Below, one piece after another: positions 1-7,074 of a stretch of DNA of 64,000 nucleotides. Both the position numbers and the translations under genes were made by a program. The stretch covers positions 124,001-188,000 of the forward strand of contig JAEWQP010000001.1 of assembly GCA_023399155.1 (NCBI GenBank). Direction: 5' to 3'. Positions within the stretch are counted from its first letter, which is position 1. Every line of letters begins with the position of its first letter. This DNA comes from Verrucomicrobiota bacterium (GTDB taxonomy: Bacteria > Verrucomicrobiota > Verrucomicrobiia > Opitutales > Opitutaceae). The notes beneath the pieces are model-generated. The model did no database searches. It saw only the letters and a list, made by a program, of their open reading frames with translations, and was not told the DNA's origin.

Positions 1-54
1 GAAGGTGCTCATGCGCTCAGCGTCTGGTGGAGACTTCGGCGATCTCGTGTTCCC

Positions 55-128
55 GGTAGGGCGTGGTCTCAGACCGCGCCGCGAACACGATGCAACGAGC
101 GCGGCGCGCTTGGAGAGCGCGCCCTACC
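55..128. repeat. REP-like double-hairpin element, copy A
   Basis: A 74-bp element is bounded by perfect 9-bp inverted ends, GGTAGGGCG at 55-63 and CGCCCTACC at 120-128. Inside are two hairpins: one at 60-80 whose arms pair except for one G:T, and one at 103-123 with arms GGCGCGCT and AGCGCGCC around the loop TGGAG. The two halves are joined by a linker starting CCGCG and ending GCGGC. Related copies lie near 26.8, 28.6, 43.85 and 63.3 kb. It lies just downstream of the fabZ-like stop codon on the minus strand. Confidence 0.75.
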
Positions 129-161
129 TGGGCAGCCATGTCACGATCGTGCGTCATGCGT

Positions 162-608
162 TCAGCCAGTCGTGCCATCGGCCGTCGCATTGGCGACGCA
201 GAAATCCACGTTCATCACGCGCCGGTCGCCGCACTTGACCGAGCCGCTCATGAAGGTGAAGGCGGATTCGCGCGACTTGAGTCTGGCTGTGATGGTCAGC
301 TCATCACCCGGCCGAACGACCGAGCGGAAGCGCGCATTCTCGATCCGGACCAGGACCGGAGTGCCGCCCCGGTCGGCTGCGCCCGCGCGCTGCATCAGCT
401 TGGTCATGAGGATCGATCCGGCCTGGAACACGGCCTCGGAAATGAGCACACCGGGCATGATCGGGTTCCCGGGATAGTGTCCCTTGAAGAACTCAAACTC
501 CGGCCGCACCCGCAGGCGCGTGGTGACGGAGTCGTCGGTCTCCGCGACGATCTCGTCGGCAAAGAGAAAGGGCGGACGATGCGGAAGGTATTGGGTGATG
601 TCGCTCAC
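162..608 (-). CDS. FabZ-type 3-hydroxyacyl-ACP dehydratase (hotdog fold)
   Basis: The 148-residue product has the two hallmarks of the FabZ family. The first is LPHRPPFLFADEI near the N-terminus, with the catalytic His. The second is GHYPGNPIMPGVLISEA around residues 43-59, with the active-site Glu at its end. The length matches FabZ (about 140-160 aa). The reaction would be dehydration of 3-hydroxyacyl-ACP to trans-2-enoyl-ACP in the cytoplasm. The start is GTG with no visible Shine-Dalgarno site. It follows a CrtI-like desaturase on the same strand, separated by a 190-bp gap that holds a repeat. That neighbour suggests a specialised lipid or pigment pathway rather than housekeeping fatty acid synthesis, but the cluster continues off the left edge, so this is inference. 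Confidence 0.85.
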   Translation of the reverse strand: MSDITQYLPHRPPFLFADEIVAETDDSVTTRLRVRPEFEFFKGHYPGNPIMPGVLISEAVFQAGSILMTKLMQRAGAADRGGTPVLVRIENARFRSVVRPGDELTITARLKSRESAFTFMSGSVKCGDRRVMNVDFCVANATADGTTG

Positions 609-627
609 GATGGAAGGAGTTGGGTTT

Positions 628-796
628 GAACCACAGAGGACACAGAGGTCACAGAGAAGGCGGGATAAAAGCGGCCACGGAGACGCGGAGACACGGAGGG
701 AGACGATGACTCAGACCCAGTCGACGCGGGTCACTCGTCACTCGTCGCTCGTCACTGGACTTCATCGCTCTGTGTCCTCTGTGCCCTCTGTGGTTC
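628..796. repeat. CACAGAGGA-type repeat in inverted pair
   Basis: Positions 628-660 carry GAACCACAGAGGACACAGAG and continue in the same 9-bp rhythm (CACAGAGGx). Positions 767-796 carry the reverse complement, so the two ends face each other over about 170 bp. Between them are a degenerate CACGGAG series (675-699) and a run of tcactcgtc-like units (730-756). The element fills the gap between the desaturase stop (800) and the fabZ-like start (608). Single or paired copies recur near 29.9, 46.5, 63.1 and 63.4 kb. Confidence 0.75.
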
Positions 797-799
797 CAC

Positions 800-2248
800 T
801 CAGGGAACCGTCGCTGCGGTCCGCCGCTGTTTCTCGAAGAGGTGTTTGTCGATGTTGTTCGCGACGATGACGCCGTAGTTCATCGAGCCGAGCCAGCCGG
901 ACATGATGATCCCGACGGAGCCGGCGTGGTAGGCCCCGGGCAGATTGTTGGGCAGCTCCATGGAGCAGCGCAGGCCCTCGAACTTCGTGCCGAAGGAGGA
1001 GGGGTGCCGCGTGAAGTGCTCGATCGTGCGCGGCGTCGCCGCCTCCATGTGGTCGACCTTGCCGCGGATGCCGGGCACGAACTCCTCGAGCGCGTCGAGT
1101 GATTCGTCGATCAGGCGCTGCTTGTGCTTCTCATACTCGGCCTCGGGCATGTTCTTCCAGTCCTCGTGGCGTGCGTTGAGCGAGCACACGACCGTGTAGC
1201 GGTCGGAGCCGGGACGCGTATCCGGATAGTAGAACGAGAAGGTCCGGCTTCGCGTGTGCACGTCGATCAACTCCTCGGACGAGAACTTCTCCGCCTTCGA
1301 GGTGAAGATGAGGTCGCCGACGTGCGGAATCGTCTCACCTTTCCGAATACCGAAATAGACCTGGCAGGAGCTGGTGTTGATGCGGACCGTGTCGAGTTCG
1401 GCGACATAGCTCGCCGGCAGATGCTCGCGGCCGATCAGCCCGAGCGCGGTGCCCTTGATGGCGGAGTTGGAGAGCACGGCCTTGCAGCGGATGGTCCGGC
1501 CGTTAACGACCACGCCGGTGACCTGTTTCACGCCGTCGACCTCGTCGACCAGGATCTTCTCGACCAGCGCGCACTTGCGCATGTCCACCCCGTTGCGAAC
1601 GAGTTCCTCCGACATCTGCCTGATGAGAAGGTCCGTGCCGCCGCGGAACGTGAACACGCCCTTGCTCATGAAGTTGGAGAATACGATCCCGTAGGTGATG
1701 GCGGGGTCGTTCCACGTGGAGCCGTTGGCGTAGGCGATCGGCTCCATGAGGAGGCGCACGACGTCGTCGCGGCCGGGGAAGAACTCCTCGAACAACTGCC
1801 GCGTCGTGCGCGTGTCGTTGTCGTAGAAATTCATCCCGCGCAGGTGCGTGTAGAACGCCTCCACCCGCTCGGCCGGCACCTTGAACTCCTCGGTGAGGAT
1901 GCGCGTGAAATCCGCACGGTCGAAGGTGGTGCTGATGTTGAACTGCGGGTTGACGAAGCGCACGCCCTTGAGCTGCACGATCGAGTCGGCGATCTCCTTG
2001 GTCCAGTACTTGCGGCACGACTTCACCATCCCGATCGGGAACCCGTGCAGCGAGATGTCGAAGATGTGGCCGCCGGGCCGCTTGAACCAGGTCGCGAGGC
2101 CGCCGAACTGGTAGTGATGCTCAAGGAGGAGCACGGACCGGCCGCACTTCGCCAGGCAGTTGGCACCGGTCAGGCCGGCCAGACCGCTGCCGATGACGAC
2201 GACGTCGTAGGCATCCTTCACTCCTTCGAGCCAGTCCTTTTTGGGCAT
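800..2248 (-). CDS. CrtI/phytoene-desaturase-like FAD oxidoreductase
   Basis: The 482-residue protein starts with a Rossmann FAD-binding segment, VVIGSGLAGLTGANCLAKCG (about residues 18-37), then LLLEHHYQFGGLATWF, the ordered dinucleotide-binding signature of the CrtI/carotenoid isomerase superfamily. The C-terminal segment around GSVGIIMSGWLGSMNYGVIVA is the second FAD-contacting part. I chose the ATG at 2248; the frame stays open upstream to 2389, but that extension is arginine-rich and lies over a structured leader. The family desaturates, isomerises or oxidises long polyenes or retinoid-like substrates at the membrane. The substrate here cannot be told from sequence. A FabZ-type dehydratase follows in the same direction, hinting at a polyene or unusual fatty acid pathway. 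Confidence 0.8.
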   Translation of the reverse strand: MPKKDWLEGVKDAYDVVVIGSGLAGLTGANCLAKCGRSVLLLEHHYQFGGLATWFKRPGGHIFDISLHGFPIGMVKSCRKYWTKEIADSIVQLKGVRFVNPQFNISTTFDRADFTRILTEEFKVPAERVEAFYTHLRGMNFYDNDTRTTRQLFEEFFPGRDDVVRLLMEPIAYANGSTWNDPAITYGIVFSNFMSKGVFTFRGGTDLLIRQMSEELVRNGVDMRKCALVEKILVDEVDGVKQVTGVVVNGRTIRCKAVLSNSAIKGTALGLIGREHLPASYVAELDTVRINTSSCQVYFGIRKGETIPHVGDLIFTSKAEKFSSEELIDVHTRSRTFSFYYPDTRPGSDRYTVVCSLNARHEDWKNMPEAEYEKHKQRLIDESLDALEEFVPGIRGKVDHMEAATPRTIEHFTRHPSSFGTKFEGLRCSMELPNNLPGAYHAGSVGIIMSGWLGSMNYGVIVANNIDKHLFEKQRRTAATVP

Positions 2249-2317
2249 TTGCGCCCGGACAAAAAACGCGGTCAGACAAAAGACAATCCGTAAAACCTCG
2301 CCGGTTTTGCCCAGGCG

Positions 2318-2375
2318 GGCGGTCCGCCAGCGAGGGACCGCCTCGGAGGGAAAGACCCCTCGGGCGCGAGGGGTC
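2318..2375. repeat. two consecutive hairpins upstream of the desaturase
   Basis: The first hairpin has arms GGCGGTCC (2318-2325) and GGACCGCC (2335-2342). The second has perfect 9-bp arms GACCCCTCG (2354-2362) and CGAGGGGTC (2367-2375) with a 4-nt loop. They sit between the anti-sigma-like gene (stop at 2486) and the desaturase start (2248), both on the minus strand. On that strand the second hairpin is followed by only three T residues. It may be a weak terminator, a structured 5' leader of the desaturase mRNA, or another REP-type repeat. Confidence 0.5.
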
Positions 2376-2485
2376 ATACGACCTTCCACGACGTAGCCCC
2401 TGGGGCTCTCTGCCGCGTGGTGCGACGCACGCGCGAGGTTGCGGGCGATCCAAATCTGCCGGCGGCCGGCCGGCGAGCGGACGAT

Positions 2486-2974
2486 TCAGGACTGCGTGCC
2501 GTCGAATTCGCCCGCCCAGACCACGACCCAGCCACTGGCCTCGTCAATCATCACGGTGGGCGTCGATGAGCCGCCGTCCACTTCGACGAATTGCGCCCAG
2601 GAGGCGGCGGCCGTCTCCGGATCAACGACGGGGAGCCGCCCGCGCGACCATACCACGAGTGCCAGCGCCGCGGCGCCAACAGCCGGAATACCTGTCCAAA
2701 GGGCCCGCATCCACCAACGGGCCGCGGTGGACTTCGGGGCAGCCTCGTCCGCGCGCATCTGGCGACGAATCGCATGCCACGCACGCTCCACGTCCGGTGT
2801 GGCGATCCGGGCATCCCGGGCACGCCATGAAGCCGCGGCCGCAGCGATCGCCTCACGAGCCTGGTGGCAGGAGGCACAGCCGGCCACATGCGCCTCGAGC
2901 GCGACACGCTCCGTCGGAGAAAGCGTGCCGTCGCGTTCGGCGGACATCAGGCGTTCGGCGGCGCGGCAGTTCAT
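2486..2974 (-). CDS. anti-sigma-factor-like membrane protein with zinc-finger motif
   Basis: The 162-residue protein opens with a helical domain ending in HVAGCASCHQ (about residues 29-38), the HxxxCxxC element of zinc-finger anti-sigma (ZAS/RsiW-type) domains. A hydrophobic segment, GIPAVGAAALALVVW (about residues 95-109), would form a single transmembrane helix, leaving a short external C-terminal domain. Such proteins hold an ECF sigma factor at the membrane. No sigma factor gene lies next to it: upstream is a small exported protein and downstream a desaturase. Its partner must be elsewhere, or it has another role. The start is ATG without a Shine-Dalgarno site. Confidence 0.65.
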   Translation of the reverse strand: MNCRAAERLMSAERDGTLSPTERVALEAHVAGCASCHQAREAIAAAAASWRARDARIATPDVERAWHAIRRQMRADEAAPKSTAARWWMRALWTGIPAVGAAALALVVWSRGRLPVVDPETAAASWAQFVEVDGGSSTPTVMIDEASGWVVVWAGEFDGTQS

Positions 2975-3044
2975 GGCGTGGGGGAGTTACAACCGGGTTT
3001 TAGGAACGTTGTCGATTTCAGAGAAGCTTGAGCATGCCCCGGCC

Positions 3045-3434
3045 TCAGTCGCAGTGGTGGTAGCGGCGGTGTGCGACCCAGACGCGTTCCCGCCGCACTT
3101 CGTAGTAGCCTTCCACCCACACGCGCCGCGCGCGGCCGTGGTCGCGCTCGACGTAGGCCCAGTGGCCGGGCACCCACACGCGCACCTTGCGCATCTCCCA
3201 GTGCCCGTGACGATGGCCGCGGTACTCGCGACCGTAGGAAACGGATACGGACGGCGCCGGGGCGGGATCGTTGTCGAGCATGCTCCCGACGATCACTCCA
3301 CCCACGAACCCGCCGATCGCGGCGATGACCTCGCCGTCACGATGATGGTGCCGGTGGCCGGCTTCGGCCCGGATCGGGGAACCGATGAGCGCTGCGGCCA
3401 CGAGTGAGAGAGAAGCGAAGATCATCTTGTTCAT
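3045..3434 (-). CDS. small exported His/Arg/Trp-rich protein
   Basis: The 129-residue product starts MNKMIFASLSLVAAALIGSP and has a typical Sec signal peptide, probably cleaved after residues near RAEA. A glycine-rich stretch (IGGFVGGVIVGSMLD) follows. The C-terminal half repeats a W-V-x-G-H/Y-W/Y pattern (WVPGHWAYVERDH, WVEGYYEV, RVWVAHRRY). This resembles small exported proteins with WVPGHW-type repeats of unknown function. The ATG at 3434 is preceded by a good Shine-Dalgarno site, which rules out the longer upstream reading. It is likely periplasmic or outer-membrane associated; I cannot assign a function. Confidence 0.7.
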   Translation of the reverse strand: MNKMIFASLSLVAAALIGSPIRAEAGHRHHHRDGEVIAAIGGFVGGVIVGSMLDNDPAPAPSVSVSYGREYRGHRHGHWEMRKVRVWVPGHWAYVERDHGRARRVWVEGYYEVRRERVWVAHRRYHHCD

Positions 3435-3438
3435 AGAA

Positions 3439-3443
3439 CCTCC
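3439..3443 (-). promoter_or_regulatory. Shine-Dalgarno site
   Basis: GGAGG on the minus strand, 4 nt before the ATG at 3434, fixes the start of the small exported protein. Most other genes in this window lack such a site. Confidence 0.75.
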
Positions 3444-3641
3444 GAGTTTGGTTTCGCTTCTTGGGACGCAGGATGTGGCGGGATTATTCAAATCACCCGC
3501 GTCACCGATTCGTTGACGGCCCGGGTGTTCGTGCACCTGCCGGCACACGATCCGGAATCATGCCGAAGTCATTAGCCTGGAAAGGCTTGCCCGGGACGAA
3601 GACCCGACTGCGGCAACTGTCTCGTCCTGACCCGCTGTTCC

Positions 3642-6335
3642 TCAGCGCCCGTGCACGACCGCCTCGCAGGGCTCGAGTCCCGGCGACTCGGCCCGCACGG
3701 TAAACGCACCGGTTGCACCGCGCTTGGCGCGCACGATGACGAGGGCGAGGCCGTTGTAGGCCTTGCGCTCGCTCGCCTGAAACGGCTCCAGGCTCGTGGC
3801 GTCGCCGTTGTCGACCGCAACGATCTCGCCCGGTCCCGCGATCGAGAACTGGATCTCATTTTTCGAGCGCGGCACCAACTGCCCGTCGCGGTCGGCCACG
3901 GTGACCGTGATAAACGACAAATCCCGGCCGTCGGCGCGGATCGCATGGCGATCCGGCGTCATCAGAAGCCGCGCCGCCGGTCCTGTCGTGCGCACCACGC
4001 TCTCGGCCCACGGCTCTCCGCGTTTCCAGGTCAGCACCTTCACTTCGCCGGGCGCGTAGACGACCTCGTCCCAGCGAAACCGATACTCGAAGGCACCGCG
4101 TGTTTTCCGCCCCTGCGACACACCATTGACGAACAACTCGGCCTCGTCGCCCGAGCTGTACACGTGCACGGGCGTGACCTGCCCTTCGCGCTCCGGCCAG
4201 TTCCAATGCGGGAGGATGTGCGCCATGGGAAAGTCCGGACGCCACCGCGCCTGATAGAGGAAGAAGCGGTCCTTCGGGAAGCCGGCGAGGTCGATGATGC
4301 CGAAGTAGCTGCTGCGCGAGGGCACGCGGATGCGGCCGAGTCGCGCAAGCTCGCTCGACGCCCGCGCGCGCTCCACGGGGTCGGAGTAATTGAGCAGGTT
4401 GGTGACATCGGCGTTGTAGGGCGTGGGCTCGCCCAGGTAGTCAAATCCGGTCCAGACAAACTCGCCGAAGACGAACGGGTTCTCGTCGATGCCGCGAAAC
4501 TCCACGTCGGGAGGAAACGCCCACGGCGGCGCATACAGGTCGTAGGAACTCACCTGGAAATCGGCGCGGCCCTCGTCCTTGTTGTCGCTCACCGGAAAGA
4601 AATACTCCCCGCGCGAGCTGATGCACGACGACGTCTCGCTGCCCCAGACCGGGATGTCGGGATGCGCGTCGTGAAACGGTGCATACAGCTCGGGTTTGTA
4701 GTTGAACCCGATCAGGTCGACCGCGGTCTGGAAGCCGAAGAACGGCGCCGTGCGGCTGTTGGATCCGATCGCCGTCGGGCGCGTGCGGTCCTCCTCGCGC
4801 ACGATGCCGGCGAGCCACGCGGCCAGGCGCCAGCCGTCGTTGTAATGGAGTTCGATGACCTCGTTGCCGATGCTCCACATGACCACGCTCGGGTGATTGC
4901 GATCGCGGCGCACCAGCGCCCGCAGGTCGCGCTCGTGCCAGTCGTCGAACACGCTCGCGTAGTCGAGAAAGCGCGTCGGTCCGTCGGCCTGCGCGCTGCC
5001 GGGACGCTCCTTCTTGCCGCGGCGCCAGGCGTCGAAGGCCTCGTCCATCACGAGCATGCCGAGCCGGTCGCAGGCCTCGAGAAACTCCGGCGCCGGCGGG
5101 TTGTGGCTGGTGCGGATGGCGTTGCATCCCATCGATTGCAGGATCTCGATCTGCCGCTCGATCGCCCGGACGTTGATCGCGGCACCCAGGGCGCCGAGGT
5201 CGTGGTGCATGCACACTCCCTGGAACTGGACCTTGCGACCGTTGAGAAAGAAGCCCTCGCTCGCATCGTAGCGGATCGTGCGGATGCCGAACCGCGTCTC
5301 GACGCGGTCAATCACCGCCCCGCCCTGCTCCACTGTGGTCACCGCGACGTAACGATGCGGCGCGGTCAGGTCCCACAATCGCGGCTCGCGGATCCGCACA
5401 AGATGTGTGCGCATCGCCTCCGTGGCGCGCGCCGGGTCGATCTCGAGTTCCACGCGTGCCGAAGTCGCCACCGGCTGGGACACCGGGGTGTCGTCTTCGC
5501 CGAGCTCGTGGATCGCCGTGGTCAGAGCGAGGGCCGCGGCCCGGCCGCCGGCATTGCGCACCTGCACATCGACCTTCACCACCGCCTCCGAGGCCGAGAC
5601 GAGCGGCGTTGTGACCGTGACGCCCCACGGTGCGACGTGCACGGGCGCGGTTTTCAGAAGCCAGACGTTGCGGTATAGCCCGCTCCCGGGATACCAGCGC
5701 GACGAATCATCCGGATTATCGAGCCGGACGGCCAGGACATTGCTGCCTCCAAAATTCACATACGGCGTGAGGTCGAGCTGGTAGGAGGTGTAGCCATATG
5801 GCCAGCCGCCGACGAACCGGCCGTTGAGCCAGACCGCCGAGTAGGCCATGGCGCCGTCGATCTCGAGCGTGATGCGCCGGCCGCTGTCGGCGGCGGATAT
5901 GGGCAGGACTTTGCGGTACCACCCGACCCCGTGCCAGGGCAGCTTCCCGGTGTCGCCGGGGCGGTCCTGCATGAACGGTCCCTCGATCCCCCAATCATGC
6001 GGGAGGTCGAGCACGCGCCAGCTGCTGTCGTCGAACGAGGGCTGCACGAACGACACGCGCGTGCCGGGCTCCGCACCCGCGGGACGCTGCGGCACGGGCG
6101 CGCCGGCGTTGATCAAGTCAGCCCCCGTGGGCAGGACCCACTCGCGCAGGTTCTCGTAGGCGAGCGCAACCGCCGCATCGGGAGCGTCGCCGCGATGAAA
6201 CCGCCATGCGTCCGTGATCAACAGCCGCTCGCGCGACTCCGCCTCAAGCGCCTGGAGTCCGGGCGCGGTAGAGAGGACGACGACAACCAGGCACGTGACC
6301 ACGCGCAGGATTCCCGGCAGAAGCGGCTTTCGCAT
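3642..6335 (-). CDS. exported glycoside hydrolase family 2 (beta-galactosidase-like)
   Basis: The 897-residue protein has an N-terminal signal peptide (hydrophobic core VVTCLVVVVLSTAPGLQA). A GH2 sugar-binding jelly-roll (about 40-230, including LPHDWGIEGPF and GVGWYRKV) follows, then an Ig-like domain (about 240-345) and a TIM barrel (about 350-650). The proton donor is Glu492 in WSIGNEV and the nucleophile Glu567 in VWGSETSS, both intact. C-terminal beta domains follow, of the kind found in long GH2 beta-galactosidases (DUF4982-like, then an invasin/Ig-like tail). It should hydrolyse beta-linked galactose or a related sugar from plant or algal polysaccharides in the periplasm or outside the cell. 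The exact sugar cannot be told. No transporter or regulator sits beside it. Confidence 0.9.
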   Translation of the reverse strand: MRKPLLPGILRVVTCLVVVVLSTAPGLQALEAESRERLLITDAWRFHRGDAPDAAVALAYENLREWVLPTGADLINAGAPVPQRPAGAEPGTRVSFVQPSFDDSSWRVLDLPHDWGIEGPFMQDRPGDTGKLPWHGVGWYRKVLPISAADSGRRITLEIDGAMAYSAVWLNGRFVGGWPYGYTSYQLDLTPYVNFGGSNVLAVRLDNPDDSSRWYPGSGLYRNVWLLKTAPVHVAPWGVTVTTPLVSASEAVVKVDVQVRNAGGRAAALALTTAIHELGEDDTPVSQPVATSARVELEIDPARATEAMRTHLVRIREPRLWDLTAPHRYVAVTTVEQGGAVIDRVETRFGIRTIRYDASEGFFLNGRKVQFQGVCMHHDLGALGAAINVRAIERQIEILQSMGCNAIRTSHNPPAPEFLEACDRLGMLVMDEAFDAWRRGKKERPGSAQADGPTRFLDYASVFDDWHERDLRALVRRDRNHPSVVMWSIGNEVIELHYNDGWRLAAWLAGIVREEDRTRPTAIGSNSRTAPFFGFQTAVDLIGFNYKPELYAPFHDAHPDIPVWGSETSSCISSRGEYFFPVSDNKDEGRADFQVSSYDLYAPPWAFPPDVEFRGIDENPFVFGEFVWTGFDYLGEPTPYNADVTNLLNYSDPVERARASSELARLGRIRVPSRSSYFGIIDLAGFPKDRFFLYQARWRPDFPMAHILPHWNWPEREGQVTPVHVYSSGDEAELFVNGVSQGRKTRGAFEYRFRWDEVVYAPGEVKVLTWKRGEPWAESVVRTTGPAARLLMTPDRHAIRADGRDLSFITVTVADRDGQLVPRSKNEIQFSIAGPGEIVAVDNGDATSLEPFQASERKAYNGLALVIVRAKRGATGAFTVRAESPGLEPCEAVVHGR

Positions 6336-6422
6336 GACCGGATGCTGCCCGACGCGGAGGCCTGACTCACGAGAAAAGCAGCAGGACTGTCCGAAACCAA
6401 GGGGCGTCCGACCGCGCCGTCT

Positions 6423-6986
6423 TCACCCGGCGCGCGGCCGCAGCGCGTCCCACTGGACGCGCGAGATCGCGTAGCCGCGTACATCCTCCCACGTACCGCG
6501 CTTCTCCAGCGCCCTCGGACGGAAGAACACCTCGACCATGCCGATCTTCTGCATCACCCGTCCGGAGGCGGCATTGCGCTCGAAGTGGTGGGCGTGGATG
6601 CGATCGACCGGCAGCACGGTGAAGCCGAAGTCGACGATCGCGCGCGCCGCCTCCGTGCCGTATCCGATATTCCAGAACGGACGCCCGATCCAGTAGCCGA
6701 GTTCCGCCGAGCGCTGCTCCGGGCGGACGGTCAGGCCGACCGTGCCCACGAGTTCGCTCCCCCCGCGCAGCGTGACGGCAAAGACCGCGCCACGTCCGTG
6801 CTCCCAGGCCGCCTCGTGCGTCGCGATCCACATCTCCGCGACCCCGTCGGGATACGGATGCGGGATGGTGAGCGTGGTGTCCGCCACGAGCGGATCACCG
6901 GCGAGCCGCTGCACGGCGGGTGCGTCGGCATCCTCGTAGGGCCGCAGCAAAAGACGGGGTGTGCGCAGGCTCGGTTGTCGTTCCAT
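6423..6986 (-). CDS. GNAT family N-acetyltransferase (RimJ/RimL type)
   Basis: The 187-residue protein begins MERQPSLRTPRLLLRPYEDA, the usual opening of RimJ/RimL-like GNAT enzymes (TPRLxLRP). It contains LVGTVGLTVRPEQRSAELGY and WIGRPFWNIGYGTEAARAIV, which form the acetyl-CoA-binding motif A (the GxGT/A turn is IGYGTEAA). The C-terminal FERNAASGRVMQKIGM matches the Asn-x-x-S-x-x-V-x-x-K-x-G motif of the family. I chose the ATG at 6986; the open frame reaches 7250 but overlaps the start of the divergent oxidase/methyltransferase gene and has no domain. The substrate, a protein N-terminus or a small amine, is unknown. Confidence 0.85.
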   Translation of the reverse strand: MERQPSLRTPRLLLRPYEDADAPAVQRLAGDPLVADTTLTIPHPYPDGVAEMWIATHEAAWEHGRGAVFAVTLRGGSELVGTVGLTVRPEQRSAELGYWIGRPFWNIGYGTEAARAIVDFGFTVLPVDRIHAHHFERNAASGRVMQKIGMVEVFFRPRALEKRGTWEDVRGYAISRVQWDALRPRAG

Positions 6987-7074
6987 GAAGGTCGGGCCAA
7001 TCCTGGACCGCGGCACCGCCACGGTGGAGCGAATTGTGATGATTCGCGCGCGCTGATCCGCCACAACGCCGGCC

